A DNA stretch of 64,000 nt from NCBI GenBank assembly GCA_026874595.1, contig CM049318.1, positions 14,585,241 to 14,649,240 of the forward strand. The letters run 5' to 3'. A program made the translations under genes and the position numbers. Below are positions 1-11,380 of the stretch, piece after piece. The stretch is from Sipunculus nudus. Its lineage: Eukaryota; Annelida; Sipuncula; Golfingiida; Sipunculidae. Below the pieces are notes generated by a model. The model was not told where the DNA came from. It saw only the letters and a program-made list of their open reading frames with translations, and did not search any database. Positions within the stretch are counted from its first letter, which is position 1, and each line of letters opens with the position of its first letter.

Positions 1-2
1 CA

Positions 3-101
3 CCATCTGTACTTACCGAACGGTGTGTAAAAAAGTGGTTAGACGACAAGGTTCATCGAGCTGAACATGCCAACAGCCGGAATCCTGGTCCATTGAAGTG
101 A
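3..101 (+). CDS. Possible 3' end of an unidentified coding exon
   Basis: An open frame runs in from the window edge for 32 codons and ends at TGA 99-101. It is rich in charged residues (contains RCVKKWLDDKVHRAEHAN) and ends NPGPLK, which looks more like protein than random AT-rich DNA. The upstream part is outside the window and no domain is recognised. It could be the tail of a transposase or of a host gene, or chance. Confidence 0.2.
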   Translation, partial: PSVLTERCVKKWLDDKVHRAEHANSRNPGPLK

Positions 102-551
102 AGTCTAGCTTTAGACATTTGTGGTAGTATATCTTCCAAGGTAGGAATGGTATAGTGTTCCCTTTCAAGAGCTCTGTTTAGGGGTTTAGGATGAATTCAC
201 ACACGAAGTGCACCAGACTTTTTGGTGGCGACTACAATAGTACTCACCCACTTTTCGTTTATCCTTATTTAAAATCATGCGTCCTCTCATTCAACCGGAG
301 GCACTCCTACACACACACGGTTCACACCAAGAGACTTACAAGTACTATATATATGTACAACAAATTTTATTTTATTTTTATATACAAGACTCTGAAAATG
401 TGAAATAAGTTTAATCTGATTCTATATTGATTATATCCTTGGTTTTCATATGCGCTTACTTTGTGAAATATAGATTAATTATTTAAAAATATATCTTTGT
501 TTCTTGAATGAACAACGGGGTCAAGGTCATTATGTCGGCTTTGATATTGAA
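102..551. other. AT-rich non-coding stretch
   Basis: No reading frame with protein character, no repeat and no RNA gene was seen. The 70-codon open frame at 191-403 has low-complexity composition and no splice context. Confidence 0.5.
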
Positions 552-603
552 TACGTAAAGGGGTGACTTACATTTCTTTAACTGGCAGGACGATACCTAT
601 AAC
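552..603 (-). CDS. Possible exon downstream of the minus-strand exon chain
   Basis: On the minus strand a pyrimidine-rich acceptor (ends CCACTTTCCAG) precedes about 52 nt that are open in only one frame (ATGYIYVIGIVLPVKE) and end at a GTAAGT donor. The frame does not join cleanly to the exon at 719-1005, because that exon has a stop and the phase does not match. It may belong to the same gene with an error between them, or be a chance match. Confidence 0.2.
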
Positions 604-718
604 ATAAATATATCCTGTAGCGGCTGGAAAGTGGAGTTTTCGCAGATAAAGGAAAGTACAACGTTCAATACTTTGTTCCATTCGCGGGTTTCCATTACTG
701 GACTTACTTTTTTAATAC

Positions 719-1005
719 TTAAATCTTATATTCAGTGTCTAATACTATCTTGTCTCCTGATCCTACAACCACAGCCCTGATAAGGGTCCAGGTGGCACCG
801 ATATTATTACTGGCCTGTGAAGCAGCTAAATAAGTTTGAATGCATATTTCTTCAAATTCATTTACATTTTGCGTGACGTCAACATCAGAAATGGTTGAAA
901 AGCTAAGGGCTATCAAGGTGGTCCTCTTATATGCACGGAAGCGTACGGTTAGTTGGATAATGGGATCTGACTGATGGACACGTACTATCTCATTCATATC
1001 TGAAG
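719..1005 (-). CDS. Exon of an unidentified minus-strand gene
   Basis: The minus strand shows a strong 3' splice site (TTTTATTCTTTTCAG) ending at 1006. The exon then reads SDMNEIVRVHQSDP..., continues about 94 codons and stops at TAA 719-721. The sequence alternates hydrophobic and polar residues (IIQLTVRFRAYKRTTLIALS) and ends GSGDKIVLDTEYKI, suggesting a beta-rich extracellular fold; a SEA-like domain is possible but not established. The upstream exon at 1320-1432 ends with one spare nucleotide that completes this exon's first codon. A GTAAGT donor lies 12 nt past the stop, so the stop may be a mutation and not the natural end. Product unknown. Confidence 0.45.
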
Positions 1006-1159
1006 CTGAAAAGAATAAAACAAAACTCAATAGCATTGTAATCAGTGAAATTAATTAAATTGATTATCGATCTCTTCCATCAGTAATTAGAATAAGAGCG
1101 TAAGGAATAAATAACAAGTAAATAAATACTTAAAGTTTAATTTAGAGATGAGTTGTTCA

Positions 1160-1310
1160 AGTTGGCAGGGTGGTCCTCTTGTACGAATGGAAGCATGCTG
1201 AGCTGGCAATACTGGTGTGTGGCGAACTGGTAGTTAGGGTTTGTCGGCAGACAAAGTGTGAACTGTTTGTTGGATGATTGGATCTGACTGAATATTAATG
1301 AATATTATGT
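1160..1310 (-). pseudogene. Decayed duplicate of the 719-1005 exon, inside the intron
   Basis: This stretch lies in the intron between 1320 and 1006. It repeats parts of the 719-1005 exon: the blocks coding for QSDPIIQ (near 1270-1290) and for YKRTT (near 1165-1185) are recognisable at nucleotide level. About 70 bp of unrelated sequence separates them, and stops are present. It looks like a tandem exon duplication that has decayed. Only the first third of the exon is matched. Confidence 0.4.
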
Positions 1311-1319
1311 TTAACTTAC

Positions 1320-1432
1320 AGGGGAGTTGTTGTGTCTCTCGGTTATCCACGCTTTCGATGGCAGATCTTACAGACACCGTTTTTGTCGTAATATATCTTT
1401 AAAATAGCAAGACACAGGTATCACAGCACGTC
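1320..1432 (-). CDS. Second exon-like segment of the minus-strand gene
   Basis: The acceptor (CCTTCCCCCTCACCGTAG) ends at 1433 and the donor (CCT|GTAAGT) starts at 1319, giving 113 nt. The 3' part reads VSVRSAIESVDNRETQQLP and leaves one nucleotide that joins in frame with the next exon. The 5' part is open in a neighbouring frame (RAVIPVSCYFKDILRQK). The two frames meet at an A-run near 1380, so one missing A would explain the break: a sequencing error or a decayed gene. Function unknown. Confidence 0.35.
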
Positions 1433-1698
1433 CTACGGTGAGGGGGAAGGACTTCACATTTTACTCGCTCAAAACGAAGTTTATTCCCCAATCTAATTTA
1501 AACCGTATTATTGTTTCTATTTAATTTTTTATTAAATAGAAAAATAAACAAAAAATATATTTACATATTCTGTGGCTGAAGTGTTAAAATCCTGAGAAGA
1601 TCTTGACAAATGTACACACATTCACTGCTGGTATGCTGGAACGGATGGTCATTGTTGGGAACATGACTGAGAGGGCAACGCGAATCACTGGTACTTAC

Positions 1699-1758
1699 CT
1701 CCTCTGTTGCTGTTTTGCTCTGTTGCCTCATTCAGGAATTTTGCCCATGTCTGAATCA
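1699..1758 (-). CDS. Third exon-like segment of the minus-strand gene
   Basis: A 60-nt segment lies between an acceptor (AACTATTTCAG, ending at 1759) and a consensus donor (GAG|GTAAGT, intron from 1698). Only one frame is open (IQTWAKFLNEATEQNSNRG). It starts and ends in phase 1, the same phase as the next two exons of the chain. No domain is recognised. The upstream exons were not found. Confidence 0.35.
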
Positions 1759-3200
1759 CTGAAATAGTTAAACTTCCGATGAACAATGTAGGTCACTTTG
1801 TTTTATATCTACTCTGTTAGAGGCCCAGTAATAGATAATAGCGATCTATGCTAGATTAGTTAGCAGAACAAACTGAGATTACGTAACACCTTGGAACATG
1901 CAGAATATTCTGAAATGTTTATTGGTATTAAGGCATGTATTACAAACACCTGTGAGCTTTCATTTTAAGACCTGGCATATGAATTTCATTGACTTCGAAA
2001 GTAATAGAATGGATTAATAATTTCTAAAAGAACATTAGAATAAGCCTTTAATTCTGAGGAAATATTGAATCACAATGTTTCCACTAGTTTCTGTGATGTT
2101 ACATAGAAATCATCTTTGATCCTTCCTTTGTATTACTGTTAGGTAGCTTGTGTAGCCTTTTCTATTGTGACATTATCACTTCTCCCGGCTTGTCTGAATC
2201 AAAGGGATCTTACTAAATGGACTATGAAAGCAGCCGGGAAGTATCAACCACTGCTGCGTCGGTAGAAAAAAGGCGTTATTTATAATAAGTCCGTACATAG
2301 ATTCAAGATAGGTATTTATTATTTTTGCGTCTGATATTATATTTATAAAGCATATTACCATATCAGGTAACCAAATGTGTCATATCAGCGGCGTAGTATG
2401 CATTACTTGTTTTCACAAGCGGGCCGGCTTGTAACCTCCCCTCAAATACCCCCGGTCCAACCATAAACTATAAACATTACCTAAAAAAGGCACGCTGATA
2501 TGCATATCGTCGGCAGTTTAATAATTTCAAATTTTAAATAATGTATGTCCATCTTTTTTTTTTAATTTTATCTTGACATGGTTTAACATTCCGAATTATT
2601 TGAAAAGTATATACGATATTGTGGTCATCCTTCGCTTTCTCAAGGCGTGCCGACGGGTAACCTCATGACACAGGTCACGCCCGGTTCAACTATAAACTAC
2701 TAAATTCCAGTTTTATTCTCTATATGAAACCAATTATTCAAAAGTCTAGCACAAACATTATAAAATCAAATTGATTCCAATAATAACAATATCTTTAATA
2801 CATCTCGCTGACAAACACGAAACATTTAGAAAGTATGGTTAATGAAAATATTTAATGTAGCGCAGGTTTGGTTAAACAAAAGAATAAACAACTCATCAGT
2901 GACAGCTTTGATCACTTTGTGATGACGGTCACCAAAAGGACTAGGGCACGGATTACCTGATCAGTGGAGGTTACAAGTGCGAGAATCGCCTTTGATATGG
3001 TGGCTTCTCTCGGCTTGCCTGAATCAAAGAGACCTGATTTTGTGAACTGTGAATGGTTACCCATTATATACGGTCGTTACACCAGTTCCGACCATAACTG
3101 GTAAAATCTTGATTAGTGTATCACAATGTCTGTTCTTTATATAACTGGTAAAACTGTTATTATCATTTAGGTTAAACTTTTGGTAAAAATTTGATGTACC
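1759..3200. other. Non-coding stretch with a diverged direct repeat
   Basis: No gene was seen. A diverged direct repeat is present at 2177-2210 and 3003-3035 (shared core GGCTTGYCTGAATCAAAG), so the stretch may be old transposon sequence flanking the transposase remnant at 3201. A second weak similarity joins 2400-2480 and 2640-2700. Confidence 0.35.
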
Positions 3201-3999
3201 ATGGCTTCGCCTGGAGCCAAAAGGAAACGTTCCTCATATGATGCCAGTTACACATTGACTGTGTTTACATTTGCGGAAAACAGTAATAACTGGGCTGCGG
3301 CTTGCGAATACGGAGAGCCGGAAAAATTGGTGAGGTCTTGGCGAAAGTATAAAGAGTAGCTGGAACAGATGCCTAAAACAATGCAAGTGCGACGTGGTAG
3401 AACCGCCTATTACTCGGACTTGGAAAAGGAGCTGGCAAAATGGATATCAGGACAGAGACAAGATGGATATATTGTCACTGTAATCCACATACGAATTAGA
3501 GCGAAATGCCTAGCTAAAGAAGATCGCTTCACTGTGGACAGTAGTTTCAAAGCCTCTACATGTTGATGTGTGCGGTTAATGAGGCGGCACGGTCTGCCGC
3601 AACGTGCCCCACGAAAATATCCCAAAAGCTCCTAGCAGAGGACAAGGGGCTCAAGTTTCACTATAATGTTTTCCAGCTCCGGATGGATAACAACTTTGAG
3701 CTATCACAGATTGGCAACATGGATGAAAGCCCGCTATGGTTCAACATGCCATGAGCGCGTACAGTTAACGAGAGTGGGACCAAGACAGTGTTCGTCCGTA
3801 CTGCAGGACATGAAAAGACTCATGTCAGTGTGGTTCTTACTTTTATGGCGGATGACACGAATGAAAACCAATGGTGATTTTTAAGAGAAAAACTAGGCCG
3901 AAAGGGGAGAAATTTCCATTGGGTATTCTGGTCCATGTCCACCCAAAAGAATGGATGGATGAAGATGGTGTCAAACTCTGTCTCGATAAGGTACGAGGT
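3201..3999 (+). pseudogene. Pogo/Tigger-type (CENP-B-like) DDE transposase, broken
   Basis: The start at ATG 3201 gives MASPGAKRKRSSYDASYTL, followed by an AAxEYGEPEKLVRSWRKYKE stretch typical of the N-terminal helix-turn-helix region of pogo/Tigger transposases. An in-frame TAG lies at 3357. The frame reopens and reads LEKELAKWISGQRQDGY, matching the second (Tc5/CENP-B) DNA-binding helix region. A frameshift near 3545 leads to QIGNMDESPLWFN, which holds the first catalytic Asp of the DDE domain. TGA follows at 3752, then TKTVFVRTAGHEKTHVSVVL and, after another shift, KFPLGILVHVHPKEWMDEDG. These are the expected blocks in the expected order. The 3' catalytic residues are absent. With at least three breaks it cannot be active. 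Confidence 0.8.
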
Positions 4000-5490
4000 A
4001 AATTTACTTGCTATTTAACGCGAAGAAGTTCATTAAGTGCATATTAGGTCAAAATAGCAAGGTAAGCATCTAAAGCGCCCTCCAACAACAATCACACAAT
4101 TTCATGGGTAATTAGGCCACTTTAATAGGTGACAAGAGACATTTAGTTGGCAAAATGAAATATTCAACAAAATACCCATTATTTATATGCAAGTAAATTT
4201 ATAACAAAGAAAGTGACTGGCTGGACAATGAAACTGGTGATCTGGCTATGTATTTTGTGAGGATAATATGCAATAAAGGAGTTGAAAAGTAAAAGGCATG
4301 TCTGTAAACGCTTCTCTGCAATGAATTATTTAGCAGGTATGTAACTGCTCACAAACAGACGGATTAAGGTATTAATAATTTATTCATTATTTGAACCTGT
4401 GAAACTTTTAAACACGTAATAAGGGGATGATGACCAGATTTATAAAAACGAATACTTTAACACCAACATAATCAAAGCAAATTGGTTCCAAAAATTAAGA
4501 TAATTAATGATAATAATGAATTAAAAATATCTCGCTGATGGGACCGGGACTGGCCGCTACCGATAACTGATCGCCCCGTTTGTTCGAGACTTGTCGCCAC
4601 CGCCCTGTCTGCAACATGTACATCGCCCCTGTAGTCACCTTGCAGTTATAATTTGTATAAATAATAATCGAAAGTAAGCATACGGACCCTGAATTCATAA
4701 ACCATACTTTATTATTAATATCAACAGTATTATTATTTTATTATTATTATTATTATTATTATCACAATATATAATTAAATATATTATAAACAGTATATTT
4801 AGGATGTGTTAATATTTATAATTAATATATTTTATCATTCTTAATATATAAAGTGCATATTTAAATAATATAGTAATGAATATTTATAATTATATTATAT
4901 TCAATATGCAAGTTTATATTAGATTGTATTTATAGCAGCGTTTTGTTTTAATAGTTTAAACCCCTAACCTTTCCGTTTTATAACACCCATGCAATGGTTT
5001 GAGAAGTTGACACTTGCACACCTGATTGATTCCGACTGTGCACTCAGGCATATAGAGTAGTTTGTTGTACACTTAATGTTATTCGTTCCGCTCCACTGAT
5101 TTGAGTACTGTTTGACACTTCTATACATCACTGACTTTGTTCCAGGGCGAGGGCATTAATTAGTCGACTCTTATAGCTCCTTTGATTATGGAATAATGGT
5201 CAATGTTTGCTACTTCCATACAAGACTGACTTCGGTCTGACCTGAGCCGATAATTTGTATACCAAACAAAGTTTACAGAATGCACTCGGTTCCGCTGATC
5301 AGAGAACTGGTTTTAATCAGTTAGTAAAACTATGAATGTTTGAAGCAACATGAAATTGACAGTTGGTATTCATAATTAAATTACAAAGTAACATTAGCAG
5401 TAATTGTACCTATATAAGAAGAATAATCCCAGACCACAATCACTAATGTCTTTACTGTTCTTTTGACAGTATAGGCTTCCGGTGTACTTT
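4000..5490. other. AT-rich stretch, no gene seen
   Basis: It follows the truncated transposase without a recognisable inverted terminal repeat. It contains an (ATT)n run at about 4730-4762 and very AT-rich sequence to 4930. The open frame at 4504-4698 on the minus strand has no protein-like character. Confidence 0.5.
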
Positions 5491-5497
5491 TTTGTTC

Positions 5498-5620
5498 CAG
5501 AGGCATCCGAGAGAACAGCAATGCCTTACAGTGTGATGAGTGCCAGGAATGGTGTCACATCAAATGTGGCATAGACATCACTTTGTAAGAATACCAACAG
5601 ATTGTAGATGGGGAATAGTA
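5498..5620 (+). pseudogene. PHD-finger remnant upstream of the MULE transposase
   Basis: A pyrimidine-rich acceptor (TTTTTTGTTCCAG) precedes a frame reading NALQCDECQEWCHIKCGIDI. This is the second half of a PHD zinc finger (CxxC, then WCHxxC). A TAA follows at the position of a Tyr-containing loop (EYQQIVDGE). After a second stop, TGG ACT ATA TGT continues the expected W-x-x-C end. The first zinc ligands would lie in an upstream exon that was not located. It is probably part of the same element-encoded protein as the FLYWCH/MULE region. Confidence 0.5.
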
Positions 5621-5621
5621 A

Positions 5622-7144
5622 GTGGACTATATGTCTCATATCTGCCAGCGCCAAGCAAAAAGACCACGATTGAATGAAACCTGCACCGTTGAACCATCTA
5701 GATCGCCGACTCCACCTCCCAGATCGCCGACTTCACCTCCCAGATCGCCGACTTCACCTCCTAGAACGGCAGCACCATCGCCAAGGCCCGGTACACCAAG
5801 TCTACCTAATATTAGCGATATAGCTGATGTTTCTTTCTTAACAGTACAGCAACCAGAACAAGTCCTTGAACCAGACGTTGTACCTGTAGTGCCCTAAACA
5901 GTAACAACAGGTGACTTACCACCCTTGACCTTGACTATTGTGCCAGATGCATCACACAAAGCCAAACCACGCCTAGTCAGTTCCCACAACCACACTTACA
6001 ACTTCAAGAAATTACTGAAAAGAACCGGTGCAACAGACTGGAAGTGCTCCGTTCGGAACAAGTCCGTTTGCTGCACCGCAGTAGTTACTCGGCTTGGAGA
6101 TACGTTCACTCCTGGTTCAGCAGCCTACAAATGTACGCTAAAGTGTTCGGCACCTCCAGGAGCACGAATACAGTCACATATAGGAAAGCTCAGCCGGACT
6201 CGTAAATACGCACCAGCATCTTCGATTGTTACAGACGCCCTGCAAGAATACATGGTCCCTGGTGCCCCCACACATTCCATTACTAAGGTGTCAATTCTTA
6301 TGAGACAAGTAAACAAGAACAGAGAAATGGGAAGGCCCCCGAACCCGACTGGAATGATGTTCACAATCCAAGATGACTCCATGCCGGAAGGATTCACCTA
6401 TCACAACGTCCAGGTGCTCGACCGTGGACACATCATATTGTACACAGACCACCAGTTGCGGCTGCTACATACAGCAAGAGAGTGGTATGTGGACTGCACA
6501 TTCAAGGTCATGGACGATCCGTTCATGCAGCTCTGGTCCATCCATGCATTCATTCACCACGAAGACTCAATGAAGCAAGTGCCGCTGGTGTTCGTGTTTA
6601 TGTCAAAAAGGAATCTGAGGACTTCAACGCTGTGTTTCGGCGCCTACTAGATGCTTTTCCATCACCATCTGCAGCGAACTCCATGATAATGGACTTTGAG
6701 CCAGCCGTTTGGGCATCCATACGGGAGGTTATGCCCACCGTAGCTCCACGTGGCTGTACCTTCCATTCGTGCCAGAATGTATGGGGCAAGGAGCAGAATC
6801 TTGGATTAGCCGTGACCTACCAGAGTAACAGCAACGCACACAAGTTTATACGCCGACTGTTCTCTCTGCCGTTAATGACAGCCGAAGCCATCCCGCCACT
6901 TCTGAATAGCATAATCGAATTAGACACATCAACCCCGCCAATGGCTCCACCTCTTCGTCAGCTTGTGGACTACATCCACAACAATTTTGTAGACACCGCT
7001 CAAAACCCACCAGCTTCATGGGCAGGACATGGAAGGATGGCATCATCGCGTGAATGCCAAGGTTGGACGGTGAAACATGCTTTCTACCAGCTAGTTGATT
7101 TTCTTCACGAGAGGCAAAACTGGTCTCTTTGCAGACGCAGTTAG
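5622..7144 (+). pseudogene. MULE-type (Mutator-like) transposase with FLYWCH-like zinc finger, frameshifted
   Basis: A proline-rich linker (5690-5765; RSPTSPPR repeated) precedes a frame at 5925-6650. That frame begins with a FLYWCH-like finger (SHNHTYNFKKLL, then W-x-C-S-V and C-C-T-A). The MULE catalytic domain follows: WYVDCTFKVM carries the first Asp, and QLWSIHAFIHHEDSMKQVPL is a conserved block. A frameshift near 6600 moves the reading to 6605-7015, where IMDFEPAVWASIREVMP (second Asp) and CTFHSCQNVWGK (CxxH) are intact. Further shifts near 7015 and 7070 give EGWHHRVNAK and FYQLVDFLHE, the normal C-terminal blocks. MULE transposases cut and paste DNA flanked by long inverted repeats; none were seen here. 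At least three frameshifts make it inactive. Confidence 0.75.
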
Positions 7145-7586
7145 TGTGGGGATAATTTCCGGTGTTCCGTAGTTGCACTAAATGTAAAGCCTTAAAGGCT
7201 TAAAAATATGCCTACAATTATACATAATGATAATAAATTTATTATAATGATATTCAGTAACAAGTAAAACTGTTAAATGATTTTACATAAACTTAATGTA
7301 GGATGTAGAAAGCCAGACGGGCATAGATGTTTCTATATATTATCTTGAAATAGGCTTCATAGAATAACACCAAGATATAGACCGAGTAAGCGCAGTCCAA
7401 CCTGTACATCATGCTGAAAAAGCAGTAATGGACTGCCTGGTCTTTCTTATATCTTAGGTATTAGATTGTACATTGTATCTTTGTTTATATTCACATGTAT
7501 ATTCAATATAATATTAATGATAATCACCTAAACATATTAAAGTCGCAATAAATTTGTTGTTTTTATGTTTGTCACAACAGATTTGC
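7145..7586. repeat. Spacer with an imperfect inverted repeat (7370-7399 / 7429-7458)
   Basis: The left arm (…AAGATATAGACC…GCAGTCCA) and the right arm (TGGACTGC…GGTCTTTCTTATATCTT) are imperfect reverse complements with a ~30-nt loop. They could form a hairpin or be a small decayed inverted-repeat element. The rest of the spacer is AT-rich with no gene. Confidence 0.35.
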
Positions 7587-7595
7587 AGGACTTAA

Positions 7596-8363
7596 ATGAG
7601 TCTCCCACGACTACCTTTCGAGCATGCCGCCCGCGTCATCCAGTCTGTTTGCGACTCGCTCCCTGCCAACATGCAAGAGCTGCACGGTCTGGCCGAGTAT
7701 ATGAGGACACAGTGGATTGCTGGGAGCATCTTCTCACCGAAAGACTGGTCTGTTTACAAGCTGGAGATCAGAACAAACGACTTGGATGGCTACCAAAACC
7801 GTCTTAACAGGAAAGGAAGAGGAGGTTCGTATTGATAATCTTTAAAACTATTCGATCACAGTCATATAATATACGTGTTTCTTTAACTGTAATACAGTGG
7901 TTAACCTTTTTTAACTAGTAGTTACGTGTGGTACCGTTCTTTGAACATTGTATAACGTAAATATCTAGATCTAAATATAGTATTTATAGTATAGTATATA
8001 TAAATATATATATAGTATTGCATTAATCGGCCATTTTCATATTGATGTACGTAAATCTGTATTTACATTCGTTACACAGGCAACCTTACGTTCTACCATT
8101 TTATCAAGTTGCTGCACAAGGAGGCAAAGATTGTGACTATGACGCCCGAACTAGTGTCCAAGGAGCAAGTCGCAAGGATATCTTCACACCGAAGCCTTGA
8201 CGTGAACAGTCGCCTCTTGTCTTTATGGAGAGAGTATGGGGACGGGGAGCGGAGCGCCACTTCTCCCTTGGCTGCTGGTAGCAATATGATTTGCCCGAAA
8301 CCAATTAAGTCTGTAACCTGCGGACGAGCAGCAGCAGCAAGAGGACACTTTGTGATCATCTGA
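7596..8363 (+). CDS. C-terminal two-exon segment of a second MULE-type transposase
   Basis: Exon one (7596-7824) reads LPRLPFEHAARVIQSVCDSL, then GLAEYMRTQWI, FSPKDWSVYKLEIRTNDLDG and NRLNRKGRGG: the normal C-terminal part of MULE transposases, where WSV...RTNN..EGWH..LN is expected. An intron (7825-8079, GTTCGT...TTACACAG) separates it from exon two (8080-8363). Splicing gives G|GC and the conserved continuation NLTFYHFIKLLHKEAKIV. The second exon is open to the TGA at 8361. The conserved Asn-Asn is Asn-Asp here and EGWH is changed to DGYQ. It parallels the end of the frameshifted copy at 6940-7140, so it is a separate, better preserved copy or the true end of a host-retained derivative. No upstream exons for this copy were found. 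Confidence 0.6.
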
Positions 8364-8925
8364 GCTATTGTTTTTCCTGTGTGCTTTTTTTAAAGATCTT
8401 GTGAGAGACGTATATATATTCGCTGCAATATCTTTTTTCTTCTGTGCTTTCTTTTTAGTTTATGTAGAGGTGACGATGATGCGTTTACATGTCTTCATAA
8501 TATCTTCCTTTCTAATGTGAGACGCTGGTTTATATCATAATTTTGTAGTTTACTGTGAACATTCATTAAAGTTTGTAACTTTAGATAATAGTGCAGTGCC
8601 GGACACTATGTGGGTTTAAGTCAGACTATAGTTGTATATATAGCTTTCCTTGGGTTTGAAAGAGATTAATGTATTGATGTATATTGTTGCAATTATTTTA
8701 GGAAATATCCTTTGGGGGCCCTAGTGTTTTTCTTCTTATTAGTTATACACTAGTACTGAGATTTTCTTTTGTTCACACGTTTTAGCTAGATTTTAGTAAG
8801 TTCGATTTTTAGCAAAGAAGTATTGTGATAGTTCTCGATCCCTATCTATTTATATAGGGACTGTATAGTAAAGCGATTAATGTTGCTCAAAACTTTGATT
8901 GCTCTAATGTTGACCGGTGTTATGA
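8364..8925. other. Spacer, no gene seen
   Basis: It may include the 3' untranslated part of the preceding transposase and the start of the following retrotransposon. No tandem repeat or structured RNA was recognised. Confidence 0.4.
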
Positions 8926-11380
8926 GGAATTTATTCACATGATTGTGAATGAAATGGATACATTTTTAGATTTTCACGATGTAAATTATACAGGACCTAG
9001 TGGTACAAATACCACTAAAACATAAACTGAAACCCTTCTGGGACAATGAATTAAAGAATGTTGGGTGTGAGAACAAGCAGGCATAGAAACTGTTCCGTTG
9101 ATTCAAAGGTCCGAGTCCTGAATGAGACCGCTGATGTAATTTCTTTCTCTTGTTAAGGAGAACATATTGATAAGTTACTACGGGCTAAAGAAAGGTCATA
9201 TAATCGCCTAAAACTTGAAACATTAGATAAATTGTCAGAATTTGGTCAGAAAGAATTCTCGAATACACTACGCTAAGTTGATCCGAAGAATTTCTCCCAT
9301 ACTTTGAAACCTCATTCTCTTTCCAATTGCATTGGCCAATCTTTTGTTACTAAACAAAAGCTGTTAACAGACAAGTGGTTTGAGAATTTTTCTAGTTTAT
9401 ATTAAGAACCCAATCAAGGTGAATATAATTTCAATCTTTATTATGAAGTGCTTGGTAGACTGGGAGAACGAGAAAATATGATGTCATTACCACAGTATGA
9501 GGAAAACATTGACCTGAATAAAGAAATATCTTTTGATGAAATCGAAAGGATTATAAAGCGTAAATAAGGCGGTAGGGCCCGACCAGATTCCTAATGAAGT
9601 ACTAAAATTATTTAAGGTTAAATTATTCATGTTCAAGTTATTTAGTTTCTGTTTCTGCAATTGTATTACTCCGGCATGTTGGTCACAAGCCATTATCTTC
9701 CCAGTTCTTAAACCTGGCATAAATGCCTTTGAACCTTTAAATAACAGGGGAATTATTTTTTAACATGCGTTGGAAAAGTTTAGAGTGCTCTGATTGACTA
9801 CAGAATAAACTTTTATTTTAAGGAACTTTACCTAATAGCCGAAGAACAGAATGGATTTCGGAAAGGGCGGTCTTGTACTGATCATTTTTTTACAGTTACT
9901 TCACTATTTAGGAATCGATTATTTCAAGGTATAGAAACGCATGTCGCCCTAGTGGACAAGGAAAAGGCTTTTGATTGGGTAAATAGGAAATTACTTTTTA
10001 TCACCAGCTCAAACCAAAATTGATGGTAAAATCTATAACGCCATAAAAAGTTTATATAGCGGAATATCAGCTTATGTTAAAGTAATAATGTACACAAAAA
10101 TTTGTTTGAAGTACCCCATGTGGGGTATGACAAGGCTTCAATTCGTCACCAACGCTTTTTAATATATTTATTAATGGTTTAGTAGAAACCTTAAAGAGCC
10201 TTGATACTGGTGTAAAATTTGGAAGCCACATTGTATCTATGCTATTATATGCAGATGATATTGTATTAATGGCGAAGGGAGAGAGTTAGTTTAAGAATTT
10301 TAAGAATACCACATATGACTCATATATAAAATCATATACTTCTGGTGTAGCAACAATCCTTGATTTAGTGTCTGAGATATGGGGATATACAAAATCCCCG
10401 TCATGTGAAAAGATTCAAAACAGAGCATTCCGTTACTTTTTAGGCATTCAAGTTTAGTCCCATTGCTGCTCTAAATGGTGACATTGGATGGTTAACATCT
10501 CGACATCGTCGTTTCATCAGTATATCATGTTTTTGGAATCACTTTTTGGATACGGATAATAGTAGTCTGACCAAGAAAGTATTCATATGGGATTATAATC
10601 AAGTTGCAGATAACTGGTGCTCAGATGTGAAGAAGTTACTCGATTCCATTGATTTGTTACACATATATAATGAAATGACGCCATTCTGCTTACGTAATAT
10701 GATACAAAAATTGCGTTCCGATTTTCAAAATAAAAGGATTGAACAATGCCTATCAATGCTTAAATAAAGAACTTATACCAGTTTTAAAACCATGGTACAG
10801 AAGTATACGTTAAAAAGTTTATTACCCGACAGCAAAGATCACTACTTGCTCAGCTTAGATGTGGTATACTCATGCTGAAAATAGAAACTGGCAGATTTCA
10901 AAACATTAAAGATGACGTTACAAAAATATATAGGAAACTAAAAATTGTGAAAGAGTTTGTCCTATAGGTAATAATTGTGAAGTCGAAGATGAAAACACTT
11001 CATTTCTTAATGTTCTGCTTTCAGTGCACTCCGAACTATTCCATTTGATTAAGCATCTTGCAATTAGCACAATTTCCTCTTCATGATAAAACAGATAAAA
11101 AATTGGTCAATTTTATGAGTGGTGGTTGTAAGATTTTGGCTGAATACTTGGACCGCTCTCGAGCAAGAGGAAATATTTACTTTTCTCTTTATCTGTTCAA
11201 AAATGCATAGCCCATATATTCCAATGATGTTTATTATTGTTAAAGTCTACCACTATGTATTCATTGTCTTTATATTTGAGATGACATATAAGCCCAAGGA
11301 GGGCTTGATAACTTACTGATCTGCCTATGATTAAGTATATACATCAAGTATGTTACATGTCACTATAATAATAATAAACT
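8926..11380 (+). pseudogene. Non-LTR retrotransposon (LINE) reverse transcriptase, decayed
   Basis: Blocks of a LINE second ORF occur in order in shifting frames: KPFWDNELKN (connector after the endonuclease, ~9030), AVGPDQIPNEVLK (~9569-9607), a motif-A-like VDKEKAFDWVNRKLLF (~9952-9999), SPTLFNIFINGLVETLKSL (~10149-10205) and LLYADDIVLMA (~10242-10272), the catalytic YADD box. The thumb then follows directly (IWGYTKSPSCEKIQNRAFRY), so about 150-200 residues are deleted. The C-terminal region (10446-10767, ALNGDIGWLTSRHRR) is open for over 100 codons. A short (ATA)n-type tail sits at 11364-11377, as expected for a LINE 3' end. It is truncated at the 5' end and has many stops; inactive. Confidence 0.75.
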
